NCBI RefSeq assembly: GCF_001612885.1
Contig: NZ_BDBH01000010.1
Span: 57,928 to 121,927, forward strand
Length of the DNA: 64,000 nt
Source of the DNA: Nocardia harenae NBRC 108248
GTDB lineage: Bacteria; Actinomycetota; Actinomycetes; Mycobacteriales; Mycobacteriaceae
Direction of reading: 5' to 3'
Part shown: piece by piece, positions 55,638 to 63,815 of the stretch
How positions within the stretch are numbered: the first letter of the stretch is position 1
How the letters are laid out: every line of letters begins with the position of its first letter
Position numbers and translations under genes: made by a program
Notes under the pieces: generated by a model
Databases searched by the model: none
Seen by the model: only the letters and a program-made list of their open reading frames with translations
Told to the model about the DNA's origin: nothing

Positions 55638-57091
55638 CGACGACCCCCGCGGCCAGCCGCGAATTCGACGCTGTGCAGGTCCCCCTGACGCAGGAGGAGA
55701 CCATCGCGTCCCTGGGGAATTACGGCTACGGCTGGGCCGATTCGGACGCGGCGGGCGCCGCCGCGCGGCGCGGCCTCTCCGAAGCCGTCGTGCGCGACAT
55801 CTCGGACAAGAAGAGCGAGCCGGAGTGGATGCTGGAGACCCGCCTCAAGGCGCTCCGCATCTTCGACCGCAAGCCCATGCCGAACTGGGGCTCGCAGCTC
55901 GACGGCATCGACTTCGACAACATCAAGTACTTCGTGCGCTCCACCGAGAAGCAGGCCGCTTCCTGGGAGGACCTGCCGGAGGACATCAAGAACACCTACG
56001 ACAAGCTCGGCATCCCGGAGGCGGAGAAGCAGCGGCTGGTCGCCGGCGTCGCCGCGCAGTACGAGTCCGAGGTCGTCTACCACCAGATCCGCGAGGACCT
56101 GGAGCAGCAGGGCGTCATCTTCCTGGACACCGACACCGGCCTCAGGGAGCACCCGGAGATCTTCCAGGAGTACTTCGGCTCGGTCATCCCGGCGGGCGAC
56201 AACAAGTTCTCCGCGCTGAACACCGCGGTGTGGTCCGGCGGGTCCTTCATCTACGTGCCGCCCGGCGTGCACGTGGACATCCCGCTGCAGGCCTACTTCC
56301 GGATCAACACCGAGAACATGGGGCAGTTCGAGCGCACCCTGATCATCGTCGACGAGGGCGCCTACGTGCACTACGTCGAGGGCTGCACCGCGCCGATCTA
56401 CAAGTCCGACTCGCTGCACTCCGCGGTGGTCGAGATCGTGGTGAAGAAGGGCGGCCGCTGCCGCTACACCACCATCCAGAACTGGTCGAACAACGTCTAC
56501 AACCTGGTCACCAAGCGGGCCAAGGCGGAGGCGGGCGCGACCATGGAGTGGGTCGACGGCAATATCGGCTCCAAGGTCACCATGAAGTACCCGGCGGTCT
56601 GGATGACCGGCGAGCACGCCAGGGGCGAGGTGCTCTCCATCGCCTTCGCCGGCGAGGGCCAGCACCAGGACACCGGCGCGAAGATGCTGCACCTGGCGCC
56701 GCACACCTCCTCGAACATCGTCTCGAAGTCGGTGGCGCGCGGCGGCGGGCGGGCCTCCTACCGCGGCCTGGTCCAGGTGAACAAGGGCGCCTACGGCTCC
56801 AGGTCCACGGTGAAATGCGACGCGCTGCTGGTGGATACGGTGAGCCGCTCGGACACCTACCCCTACGTCGACATCCGCGAGGACGACGTGACCATGGGCC
56901 ACGAGGCGACCGTCTCCAAGGTCTCCGAGGACCAGCTCTTCTACCTCATGAGCCGCGGCCTCACGGAGGACGAGGCGATGGCCATGGTGGTGCGCGGCTT
57001 CGTGGAGCCGATCGCCAAGGAGCTGCCCATGGAGTACGCGCTGGAGCTGAACCGGCTGATCGAGCTGCAGATGGAAGGGGCGGTCGGCTGA
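55634..57091 (+). CDS. sufB: Fe-S cluster assembly scaffold protein SufB
   Basis: A 485-residue beta-helix scaffold of the SufBC2D complex, on which Fe-S clusters are built. The C-terminal segment RGLTEDEAMAMVVRGFVEPIAKELPMEYALELNRLIELQ is diagnostic. The conserved core has KMLHLAPHTSSNIVSKSVARGGGRASYRG and VKCDALL with the conserved Cys. It is continuous: the intein present in the M. tuberculosis homologue is absent. ATG 55634 overlaps the sufR stop and the stop overlaps sufD, so translation is coupled. Confidence 0.97.
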   Translation: MTTTPAASREFDAVQVPLTQEETIASLGNYGYGWADSDAAGAAARRGLSEAVVRDISDKKSEPEWMLETRLKALRIFDRKPMPNWGSQLDGIDFDNIKYFVRSTEKQAASWEDLPEDIKNTYDKLGIPEAEKQRLVAGVAAQYESEVVYHQIREDLEQQGVIFLDTDTGLREHPEIFQEYFGSVIPAGDNKFSALNTAVWSGGSFIYVPPGVHVDIPLQAYFRINTENMGQFERTLIIVDEGAYVHYVEGCTAPIYKSDSLHSAVVEIVVKKGGRCRYTTIQNWSNNVYNLVTKRAKAEAGATMEWVDGNIGSKVTMKYPAVWMTGEHARGEVLSIAFAGEGQHQDTGAKMLHLAPHTSSNIVSKSVARGGGRASYRGLVQVNKGAYGSRSTVKCDALLVDTVSRSDTYPYVDIREDDVTMGHEATVSKVSEDQLFYLMSRGLTEDEAMAMVVRGFVEPIAKELPMEYALELNRLIELQMEGAVG

Positions 57092-58266
57092 TGCCCGCCG
57101 AGAACGTGGCAGAGGCCGTCGAGGTGCGTCCGGCGGTCAACAAGGGTGAGGTCTTCACGTCGTTCGACGTGGACGCCTTCGAGGTGCCGTCCGGCCGCGA
57201 CGAGGCGTGGCGGTTCACGCCCATGCGCCGGCTGCGCGGGCTGCACGACGGCAGCGCGACCAGGGACGGCAGCGCGACGGTCGCGGTGACGCCGGTCGAC
57301 GGCGTGACCGTCGAGACCGTCGGCCGGGACGATGCCCGGCTGGGCGAGGCGGGCACGCCCGCCGATCGCGTCGCCGCCCAGGCGTACTCCGGCTTCGAGC
57401 AGGCCACCGTGCTGTCGGTGGGCGCCGAGGTCGAGGTCGCCGAGCCCGTCACCGTGACGGTCACCGGCCCGGGCGAAGGCCACACCGCCTACGGCCACCT
57501 GCAGGTGCGGCTCGGCAACTTCGCCGCCGCCACCGTGGTGATCGACCTGCGCGGCAGCGGGACCTACGCGGAGAACGTGGAGTTCGTGCTCGGCGACAGC
57601 GCCCGGCTCACCGTGGTCGCGGTGCAGGACTGGGCCGACGACGCCGTGCACGCCACCGCGCACCACGCGCTGCTCGGCCGGGACGCCACGCTCCGGCACA
57701 CCGCCGTCACGCTCGGCGGCGACCTGGTGCGGCTCACCGGCACCGTGCGCTACGCGGGCCCCGGCGGCGACGCCGAGCTGCTCGGGCTGTACTTCGCCGA
57801 CGCGGGTCAGCACTTCGAGCAGCGGCTGCTGGTCGACCACGCGGTGCCGAACTGCAAGTCCAACGTCATGTACAAGGGCGCGCTGCAGGGTGATCCGGAC
57901 TCGCCGAAGGGCGATGCCCGCACCGTGTGGGTCGGCGACGTGCTGATCCGCGCGGCGGCCGAGGGCACCGACACCTTCGAGCTGAACCGCAACCTGGTGC
58001 TCACCGACGGCGCCCGCGCCGACTCGGTGCCGAACCTGGAGATCGAGACCGGCGAGATCCTCGGCGCCGGGCACGCCTCGGCCACCGGCCGCTTCGACGA
58101 CGAGCAGCTGTTCTACCTGCGCGCCCGCGGCATCCCGGAGGACGTCGCGCGCCGCCTGGTGGTCCGCGGCTTCTTCCACGAGATCATCCAGAAGATCGCG
58201 GTCCCCGAGGTGCGGGAGCGGCTGGAGGCGGCCATCGAGGCCGAGCTCGCCGCCATCGGCGCCTGA
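57091..58266 (+). CDS. sufD: Fe-S cluster assembly protein SufD
   Basis: A 391-residue paralogue of SufB and partner in the SufBC2D scaffold complex. The N-terminal part has GRDEAWRFTPMRRLRGL. The beta-helix core carries AHHALLGRDATLRHTAVTLGGDLVRL and DHAVPNCKSNVMYKGALQG. The end RARGIPEDVARRLVVRGFFHEIIQKI is the shared SufB/D C-terminal motif. ATG 57091 overlaps the sufB TGA by one base. The gene is full length. Confidence 0.96.
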   Translation: MPAENVAEAVEVRPAVNKGEVFTSFDVDAFEVPSGRDEAWRFTPMRRLRGLHDGSATRDGSATVAVTPVDGVTVETVGRDDARLGEAGTPADRVAAQAYSGFEQATVLSVGAEVEVAEPVTVTVTGPGEGHTAYGHLQVRLGNFAAATVVIDLRGSGTYAENVEFVLGDSARLTVVAVQDWADDAVHATAHHALLGRDATLRHTAVTLGGDLVRLTGTVRYAGPGGDAELLGLYFADAGQHFEQRLLVDHAVPNCKSNVMYKGALQGDPDSPKGDARTVWVGDVLIRAAAEGTDTFELNRNLVLTDGARADSVPNLEIETGEILGAGHASATGRFDDEQLFYLRARGIPEDVARRLVVRGFFHEIIQKIAVPEVRERLEAAIEAELAAIGA

Positions 58267-58298
58267 CACCCGACCCCACAGCCCCCGAAGGACATTCG

Positions 58299-59069
58299 AT
58301 GACCACCCTGGAAATCAAGGACCTGCACGCCGAGATCACGACCCCCGAGGGCGAGCGCAAGGAGATCCTCAAGGGCGTGAACCTCACCGTGAGCTCCGGT
58401 GAGACGCACGCCATCATGGGGCCCAACGGCTCCGGCAAGTCCACGCTCTCCTACGCCATCGCCGGTCACCCCAAGTACACCGTGACCTCCGGCTCGATCA
58501 CCCTGGACGGCGAGGACGTGCTCGCCATGACGGTGGACGAGCGCGCCCGCGCCGGGCTCTTCCTCGCCATGCAGTACCCGGTCGAGGTGCCCGGCGTCTC
58601 GGTGTCGAACTTCCTGCGCACCGCCGCCACCGCCGTCCGCGGCGAGGCCCCCAAGCTGCGGCACTGGGTCAAGGAGGTGAAGGAGTCGATGAGCTCGCTG
58701 GAGATCGACGCCGCCTTCGCCGAGCGCAGCGTGAACGAGGGCTTCTCCGGCGGCGAGAAGAAGCGGCACGAGATCCTGCAGCTCGGGCTGCTGAAGCCGA
58801 AGATCGCCATCCTGGACGAGACCGACTCCGGCCTGGACGTGGACGCGCTGCGCATCGTCTCCGAGGGCGTCAACCGCTACCAGGAGCAGGAGAACGGCGG
58901 GGTGCTGCTGATCACGCACTACACCCGCATCCTGCGCTACATCCGGCCGGAGTTCGTGCACGTCTTCGTCGGCGGCCGGATCGTCGCCGAGGGCGGCGCC
59001 GAGCTCGCGGACGAGCTGGACGCAGGCGGCTACGTCCGCTTCACCCAGACCGCGACCGCCGGAGCCTGA
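58299..59069 (+). CDS. sufC: Fe-S cluster assembly ATPase SufC
   Basis: A 256-residue ABC-type ATPase of the SufBC2D complex; it is cytoplasmic rather than a transporter. It shows Walker A IMGPNGSGKSTL, the Q-loop FLAMQYPVEVPGV, a signature variant FSGGEKKRHEILQL, Walker B IAILDETDSGLDVDAL, and the His switch ITHYTRIL. ATG 58299 is 32 bp after sufD with GAAGGAC at good distance. sufS starts one base after its stop. Confidence 0.97.
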   Translation: MTTLEIKDLHAEITTPEGERKEILKGVNLTVSSGETHAIMGPNGSGKSTLSYAIAGHPKYTVTSGSITLDGEDVLAMTVDERARAGLFLAMQYPVEVPGVSVSNFLRTAATAVRGEAPKLRHWVKEVKESMSSLEIDAAFAERSVNEGFSGGEKKRHEILQLGLLKPKIAILDETDSGLDVDALRIVSEGVNRYQEQENGGVLLITHYTRILRYIRPEFVHVFVGGRIVAEGGAELADELDAGGYVRFTQTATAGA

Positions 59070-59070
59070 T

Positions 59071-60327
59071 ATGACCGCAGCACCCGAGCGCGTGCTCGAC
59101 GTGGCACGGATCCGGGCCGACTTCCCGATCCTGAGCCGCACGGTGCGCGATGGAAAACCGCTGGTGTACCTGGATTCCGGGGCCACGGCGCAGCGCCCGG
59201 ATGCGGTGCTCGACGCCGAGCGCGAGTTCCTCGTGACCCGGAACTCGGCGGTGCACCGGGGCGCGCACCAGCTGGCCGAGGAGGCCACCGACGCCTACGA
59301 GGGGGCGCGTGCCGATATCGCGCGCTTCGTCGGGGTGGACGCCGGGGAGATCGTCTTCACCAAGAACGCGACCGAATCGCTGAACCTGGTCACCTACGCC
59401 TTCGCCGACGACCGCTTTCCGTACCACGTCGGGCCCGGCGACGAGATCGTCATCACCGAGCTGGAGCACCACGCGAACCTGGTGCCCTGGCAGGAGCTCG
59501 CGCGGCGCACCGGGGCCACCCTGAGGTGGTACGGCGTCACCGACGACGGCCGGATCGACCTGGACTCGCTGGAGCTCTCGCCCGCCACCAAGGTGGTCGC
59601 CTTCACCCATCAGTCCAATGTCACCGGGGCCGTGACGCCGGTCGAGGAGCTGGTGCGGCGGGCCGAGGCCGTCGGCGCGCTGGTGGTGCTCGACGCCTGC
59701 CAGTCGGTGCCGCACGCCCCGGTCGACTTCCGCGCGCTCGGCGTGGATTTCGCCGCCTTCTCCGGGCACAAGATGCTCGGCCCGTCCGGTGTCGGCGTGC
59801 TCTTCGGCCGCCGCGCGCTGCTCGAGGAGACCCCGCCCTTCATCACCGGCGGCTCCATGATCGAGACCGTCACCATGGAGCGCAGCACCTACGCCCCGCC
59901 CCCGCAGCGCTTCGAGGCGGGTGTGCCGATGACCTCGCAGGTGGTCGGGCTGGGCGCGGCGGTGCGGTACCTGGAGGCCGTCGGCATGGCGGCCGTCGCC
60001 GCGCACGAGCACGCGCTGGTGGACGCGGCGCTGGCCGGGCTCTCCGGGATCGAGGGCGTGCGGATCATCGGGCCGACGGAGAACGTGGAGCGCGGTGGCG
60101 CGGTCGCCTTCGTGGTGGACGGCATCCACGCGCACGACGTCGGGCAGATCCTGGACGACCAGGGCGTCGCCATCCGGGTCGGGCACCACTGCGCCTGGCC
60201 GCTGCACCGGCGCTTCGGCGTCGCGGCCACCGCCCGCGCCTCGTTCGCGATCTACAACACCCTGGACGAGGTGGAGGCACTGGTGGCGGCGGTGCGGAAG
60301 GCCCGCGAGTTCTTCGGGGTTGCATAA
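59071..60327 (+). CDS. sufS: Cysteine desulfurase SufS
   Basis: A 418-residue PLP-dependent group II cysteine desulfurase supplying sulfur for Fe-S assembly. The PLP Lys is Lys234 in FSGHKMLGPSG, the catalytic persulfide-forming Cys is Cys374 in RVGHHCAWP, and ELEHHANLVPW is typical. The ATG is one base after sufC. The product would hand sulfur to SufU, encoded three bases downstream. Confidence 0.97.
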   Translation: MTAAPERVLDVARIRADFPILSRTVRDGKPLVYLDSGATAQRPDAVLDAEREFLVTRNSAVHRGAHQLAEEATDAYEGARADIARFVGVDAGEIVFTKNATESLNLVTYAFADDRFPYHVGPGDEIVITELEHHANLVPWQELARRTGATLRWYGVTDDGRIDLDSLELSPATKVVAFTHQSNVTGAVTPVEELVRRAEAVGALVVLDACQSVPHAPVDFRALGVDFAAFSGHKMLGPSGVGVLFGRRALLEETPPFITGGSMIETVTMERSTYAPPPQRFEAGVPMTSQVVGLGAAVRYLEAVGMAAVAAHEHALVDAALAGLSGIEGVRIIGPTENVERGGAVAFVVDGIHAHDVGQILDDQGVAIRVGHHCAWPLHRRFGVAATARASFAIYNTLDEVEALVAAVRKAREFFGVA

Positions 60328-60330
60328 GCC

Positions 60331-60792
60331 ATGCGCATGGAGCAGATGTACCAGGAAGTGATCCTGGACCACTACAAGCATCCGCACCACCGCGGGCTGC
60401 GCGAGCCCTACGGCGCCGAGGTGCACCACGTCAACCCGACCTGCGGCGACGAGGTGACGCTGCGGGTCGCCATCGACGACGCGGGCGAGATCGCCGACGT
60501 CTCCTACGACGGCCAGGGCTGCTCGATCAGCCAGGCCAGCACCTCGGTCCTCACCGACCAGGTGATCGGGCTGCCGGTGCAGCAGGCCATGAAGGTGGTC
60601 GACTCGTTCAGCGAGATGATCTCCGGCCGTGGCACCGTGGAGGGCGACGAGGATGTGATCGGCGACGGCATCGCCTTCGCCGGGGTCGCCAAGTACCCCG
60701 CCCGCGTCAAGTGCGCCCTGCTGGGCTGGATGGCGTTCAAGGACGCGGTGGTGCGCATCGAGGATCAGCAATCGAAGGGAAGCGGGTCATGA
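60331..60792 (+). CDS. sufU: Zinc-dependent sulfurtransferase SufU
   Basis: A 153-residue SufU protein that takes persulfide sulfur from SufS. The zinc ligands and sulfur-accepting site are Cys38 and Asp40 (NPTCGDE), Cys64 (GQGCSIS) and Cys128 (RVKCALLGW). The SufU-specific insertion between Cys64 and Cys128 (about 19 residues longer than IscU) is present. ATG 60331 lies three bases after sufS, with GGGG just upstream. The 3' end overlaps sufT by four bases. Confidence 0.95.
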   Translation: MRMEQMYQEVILDHYKHPHHRGLREPYGAEVHHVNPTCGDEVTLRVAIDDAGEIADVSYDGQGCSISQASTSVLTDQVIGLPVQQAMKVVDSFSEMISGRGTVEGDEDVIGDGIAFAGVAKYPARVKCALLGWMAFKDAVVRIEDQQSKGSGS

Positions 60793-61154
60793 CCGAGACA
60801 CCCGACACCACCACGCCGGAGGCCGCGCTCTCGGCCGAGGACAGCAAGCTGCTGGAGGATCTCGAGGAGGCGATGCGCGATGTCGTCGACCCCGAGCTCG
60901 GCATCAATGTCGTCGACCTCGGGCTGGTCTACGGGCTCAGGGTGGAGGAGGACGTCGCCGTGCTCGACATGACGCTGACCTCCGCCGCCTGCCCGCTCAC
61001 CGACGTCATCGAGGACCAGTCCCGGAATGCGCTGGTGCGCAGCGGGCTGGTCGAGGACCTGAAGATCAACTGGGTCTGGATTCCGCCGTGGGGGCCGGAC
61101 AAGATCACCGACGACGGCCGCGAGCAGCTGCGCGCGCTCGGCTTCACCGTCTGA
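60789..61154 (+). CDS. sufT: SufT / MIP18-family Fe-S maturation factor
   Basis: A 121-residue protein of the DUF59/MIP18 family, thought to help transfer Fe-S clusters to target proteins. It shows MRDVVDPELGINVVDLGLVYGL and the conserved cysteine Cys68 in TSAACPLTD. The end WVWIPPWGPDKITDDGREQLRALGF is typical. ATG 60789 overlaps sufU. It is the last gene of the suf operon, and a strong hairpin terminator lies 46 bp after its stop. Confidence 0.94.
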   Translation: MTETPDTTTPEAALSAEDSKLLEDLEEAMRDVVDPELGINVVDLGLVYGLRVEEDVAVLDMTLTSAACPLTDVIEDQSRNALVRSGLVEDLKINWVWIPPWGPDKITDDGREQLRALGFTV

Positions 61155-61200
61155 TCGAAGGTTCTGCGCGGCAGTACTTTCCGCCGCTGGACAACCGGGA

Positions 61201-61227
61201 GCACCGCGAGGATGATTCTCGCGGTGC
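61201..61227 (+). terminator. Hairpin terminator of the suf operon
   Basis: The perfect 10-bp arms GCACCGCGAG (61201-61210) and CTCGCGGTGC (61218-61227) enclose the 7-nt loop GATGATT. There is no U-tract. It lies between sufT and the DUF4189 gene, both on the plus strand. Confidence 0.75.
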
Positions 61228-61267
61228 CTCTCGTCGGTGAGGGGCCGCTGAGCTGGAGGTCCGTCCC

Positions 61268-61708
61268 GTGTCGCTGCCGCCGCTTTCCCGGTCGGTCGCC
61301 GGAGTCGTCGCTACCACGGCGGCGCTGCTCGGTGCGGGCATGTCCGCCCCGGCCGTGGCGGTGCCGCCAAGGGGGCTCTACTACGGGACGGTCTCGCTCT
61401 CCGAGTCCACCGGCGTGGTCGCCATCTCGACCGACCAGCGGAGCTGGGTCGCCGCCGATGCCGAGGCGATCAAGAACTGCGGGGTCTACGACTGCCGGAT
61501 CGTGCTGCAGTACGCCGATGGCTGCGCCGCCGTCGCGCGCGGCGCGGACGGGCGGTTCGGCTGGGCCGCGGCGCCCTCGCGGCCGGAGGCGGAGTCCGCG
61601 GCCATCGCCGGGCTCGGCGAAACCGCCCCGCCGTTCCCCGATCTCGGCAGCGCCTCGCCGCGCCCCGCGGTGCTCAGCACCTCCGCCTGCACCCGCAACG
61701 CGCTCTGA
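61268..61708 (+). CDS. Secreted DUF4189-domain protein
   Basis: A 146-residue exported protein with a signal peptide (SRSVAGVVATTAALLGAGMSAPAVA, cleavage near residue 31). A DUF4189 domain follows, with GLYYGTVSLSESTGVVAIS, the Cys-containing KNCGVYDCRIVLQYADGCAAVARG, and GWAAAPSRPEAESAAI. Four cysteines probably form disulfides. GTG 61268 follows GGAGG. No enzymatic function is known for the family. It lies downstream of the suf terminator and is presumably independent. Confidence 0.82.
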   Translation: MSLPPLSRSVAGVVATTAALLGAGMSAPAVAVPPRGLYYGTVSLSESTGVVAISTDQRSWVAADAEAIKNCGVYDCRIVLQYADGCAAVARGADGRFGWAAAPSRPEAESAAIAGLGETAPPFPDLGSASPRPAVLSTSACTRNAL

Positions 61709-61771
61709 CCCGACCCGCCCGGGAAGGGGGTCGGTTTGCTTGTACGTCGCGCGGTTGCCGATCATGGTTCC

Positions 61772-62272
61772 GTGCTGGTTTCCGATGGTGTGATCGCCCT
61801 GCGCCCGATCACGGTGACCGATGTCCCGGCGCACCTCGCCGGAGCCGACTCCGCGCTGATCCGGCTCTGGCCGGAGCTCGGCGCCGGGGACTCGGCGGCC
61901 GAGCACTTCGCCGACAGCGCCGCGGCCTGGGCCGAGGACGGCCCGGCCCGGCTCTTCGCCGTCACCGAGCTCCCGGCCGCGGAGCTGATCGGGCTGCTCG
62001 ACATCCGGCTGACCCGGCCGTACCTGGCCAAGGGGCAGGCCAGTATCGAGTACGGGGTGTACCCAGAGCGGCGCGGTTTCGGCCTGGCCACCCGGGCCGT
62101 CATCCTCGGCTGCCGGTATCTGGCCGCGCTCGGCACGGTCGAGGAGGCGGTGATCCGGGTGGACCCGGGGCACACCCCCTCGGTCGCCGTGGCGCGGCGG
62201 GCGCGGTTCCGCTACAGCCACAGTGCCACCGATGGGGACGATCGGGTGGACTGGTACCTGCAGGCCATCTGA
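61772..62272 (+). CDS. GNAT-family N-acetyltransferase
   Basis: A 166-residue acetyltransferase of the RimJ/RimL-like type. It starts LVSDGVIALRPITVTDVPAHLAG and contains the acetyl-CoA-binding stretch IEYGVYPERRGFGLATRAVILGCRYL, where an RGFGLA variant replaces the usual Q/RxxGxG/A. I chose GTG 61772 because TTGCTT and GATCAT (61736-61741 and 61760-61765) form a possible promoter ending six bases before it. A TTG at 61736 with GAAGGGGG upstream would add 12 residues. The substrate is unknown. Confidence 0.78.
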   Translation: MLVSDGVIALRPITVTDVPAHLAGADSALIRLWPELGAGDSAAEHFADSAAAWAEDGPARLFAVTELPAAELIGLLDIRLTRPYLAKGQASIEYGVYPERRGFGLATRAVILGCRYLAALGTVEEAVIRVDPGHTPSVAVARRARFRYSHSATDGDDRVDWYLQAI

Positions 62273-62336
62273 GTCCCGCGCCGCGCGGCAATCAGCCATC
62301 GCGCCGAGAGGGCGGCGACGATGTTCTCCCCACGCC

Positions 62337-62355
62337 GATGGTTAGGCTAACCTGA
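62337..62355 (+). promoter_or_regulatory. IdeR/DtxR iron box overlapping the siderophore-interacting gene promoter
   Basis: The core GGTTAGGCTAACCT (62340-62353) matches positions 4-17 of the iron-box consensus TTAGGTTAGGCTAACCTAA exactly; the flanks diverge. TAACCT within it ends six bases before ATG 62360 and is the likely -10. Iron-loaded repressor would therefore block the promoter. Confidence 0.8.
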
Positions 62356-62359
62356 CTTT

Positions 62360-63076
62360 ATGAGCAAGGGACTCGAGGGCCTGATGATGAAGGCCTACCG
62401 TGCGGACAACTACAAGCTGACCGTCACTTCGGTCCGCGCCATTACCGACAAGTACATCCGGGTGGGGTTCCACGCACCCGGGCTGCTCGCCGACTACCCG
62501 GTGCATCCGACCCAGTGGATCCGGATCTGGTTCGACGACGGCAAGGGCAATTTCCGCCAGCGCGGCTACACGCTGGTCGACCAGGACGTCGAGAACGAGA
62601 CCTTCGGGGTCGAGTTCGCGCTGCACCATGGCCCCGCCTCGGTGTGGGCGGAGAACGCGCAGGTGGGGGAGGTGCTCGAAGCGTCGGCGATGAAGAATAT
62701 CGGTGCCTCCAACTTCACGATCCCGGAGCCGGTGCCCGCCGAATTCGTGCTCTTCGGCGACACCGCCTCGCTGCCCGCCGTCAACTCGCTGCTGCGCGCC
62801 ATCGGGGACACGCCCGCGCGGGTGTGGCTGGAGTGGCAGTACGAGTCCGACCCGACGCTCCCGGTGCACGCGGGCCCGCGGCACGAGGTCACCTGGGTGC
62901 AGCGGGTGGACGACGGCAGGCTGCTGCGCGAGGCCGCCGAGGGGATCATCCTGAAGCAGGGCACCTTCGGCTGGGTGGCGTGCGACGGCCGCAGCACGCG
63001 CTCCATCGTGAAGACGCTCAAGACCAAGCACGGGCTGGGCAAGGAGTCGATCAAGTACCAGGCGTACTGGAAGTGA
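62360..63076 (+). CDS. Siderophore-interacting protein (FAD-binding ferric-siderophore reductase family)
   Basis: A 238-residue cytoplasmic flavoprotein expected to release iron from imported ferric siderophores. The FAD-binding barrel has FRQRGYTLVDQDVENETFGVEFALHHGPASVWAENAQVGE. The C-terminal SIP domain has FVLFGDTASLPAVNSLLRAIGDTPARVWLEW and FGWVACDGRSTRSIVKTLKTKHGLGKESIKYQAYWK, the family end signature. There is no ribosome-binding site; an iron box and -10 hexamer abut the ATG. It is monocistronic, and its 3' end overlaps the convergent reductase gene by 26 bp. Confidence 0.92.
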   Translation: MSKGLEGLMMKAYRADNYKLTVTSVRAITDKYIRVGFHAPGLLADYPVHPTQWIRIWFDDGKGNFRQRGYTLVDQDVENETFGVEFALHHGPASVWAENAQVGEVLEASAMKNIGASNFTIPEPVPAEFVLFGDTASLPAVNSLLRAIGDTPARVWLEWQYESDPTLPVHAGPRHEVTWVQRVDDGRLLREAAEGIILKQGTFGWVACDGRSTRSIVKTLKTKHGLGKESIKYQAYWK

Positions 63077-63665
63077 TCCGCTCGTAGACCAGGTGGCAGG
63101 CATTGCTGGACGGCAGTGCCTGCCGCTGCCGGTAGTGCCGGCGGGTGCCGGGCCGGAAGAGCGGTGTGCCGCCGCCGAGCACCAGCGGCGCCAGGTGCAG
63201 CCGCAGCTCGTCCACCAGCCCGGCCTCCAGTGCCCGGCCGATCAGCTCGCCGCCGCCCATGAGCACCACCGCGCCGTCCCCGGCCACCGCGCCTGCCCGC
63301 TCGATCGCCGAGGGCAGGGAATCGGTGAAGGTGACGCGCAGCCCCAGCTCGCGCACCAGCCTGCTCTCCGCCGGAGCCGCGCGGGTGACCACGAAGAACG
63401 GCGGGGTGCCCGCCTCCTGGGCGCCGTACCCCATCTCGGCGGTCCAGCCGCCGGGGCCGTCGACCACGTCGTAGAGGCCGCGGCCCATGATCACCGCGCC
63501 GCTGGCGGCGGTGGCGCCGCGCAGGATCTCGGTGTCCACCTCGTCCCGCTCGGTCACCCAGGTGTGCAGCTCCTCGGCGTCGCCGAGCCCGCGGCCGGGG
63601 CCCGCGCCCGCTCCGGTCACGTAGCCGTCCAGGGACATGGTGATATCGGCGATCACGATCGTCAT
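63051..63665 (-). CDS. RibD C-terminal-domain (dihydrofolate-reductase-like) protein
   Basis: A 204-residue RibD_C/DHFR-fold oxidoreductase. It begins IVIADITMSLDGYVTG and contains VIMGRGLYDVV, FFVVTRAAP, and the nucleotide-binding VVLMGGGELIGRALEAGLVDELRLHLAPLVLGGGTPLF. It is a stand-alone reductase-like protein with no deaminase domain, so it is not the missing bifunctional RibD. ATG 63665 follows AGGAGGAACC. Small proteins of this kind are common in actinobacteria; substrates are unknown. The 3' end overlaps the convergent SIP gene. Confidence 0.85.
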   Translation of the reverse strand: MTIVIADITMSLDGYVTGAGAGPGRGLGDAEELHTWVTERDEVDTEILRGATAASGAVIMGRGLYDVVDGPGGWTAEMGYGAQEAGTPPFFVVTRAAPAESRLVRELGLRVTFTDSLPSAIERAGAVAGDGAVVLMGGGELIGRALEAGLVDELRLHLAPLVLGGGTPLFRPGTRRHYRQRQALPSSNACHLVYERITSSTPGT

Positions 63666-63815
63666 GGTGTGGTTCCTCCTCGGTCCGGTCATCAGTACCG
63701 ACGGGCCGGGGAGCGCCGATTCATCGACCGCGGACCGTAGCGGGATGTGTTCGGAGATCTCTGCACCGGGTGCGGGAATCCTCGAGAGAGGCGCCCGGGC
63801 CGAGGCACCGGCGGA

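Noticed and set aside
63051..63665. This gene as the missing ribD
   Set aside because: It has only a RibD_C/DHFR-like reductase fold and no cytidine-deaminase-type zinc motif. It looks like a stand-alone paralogue.
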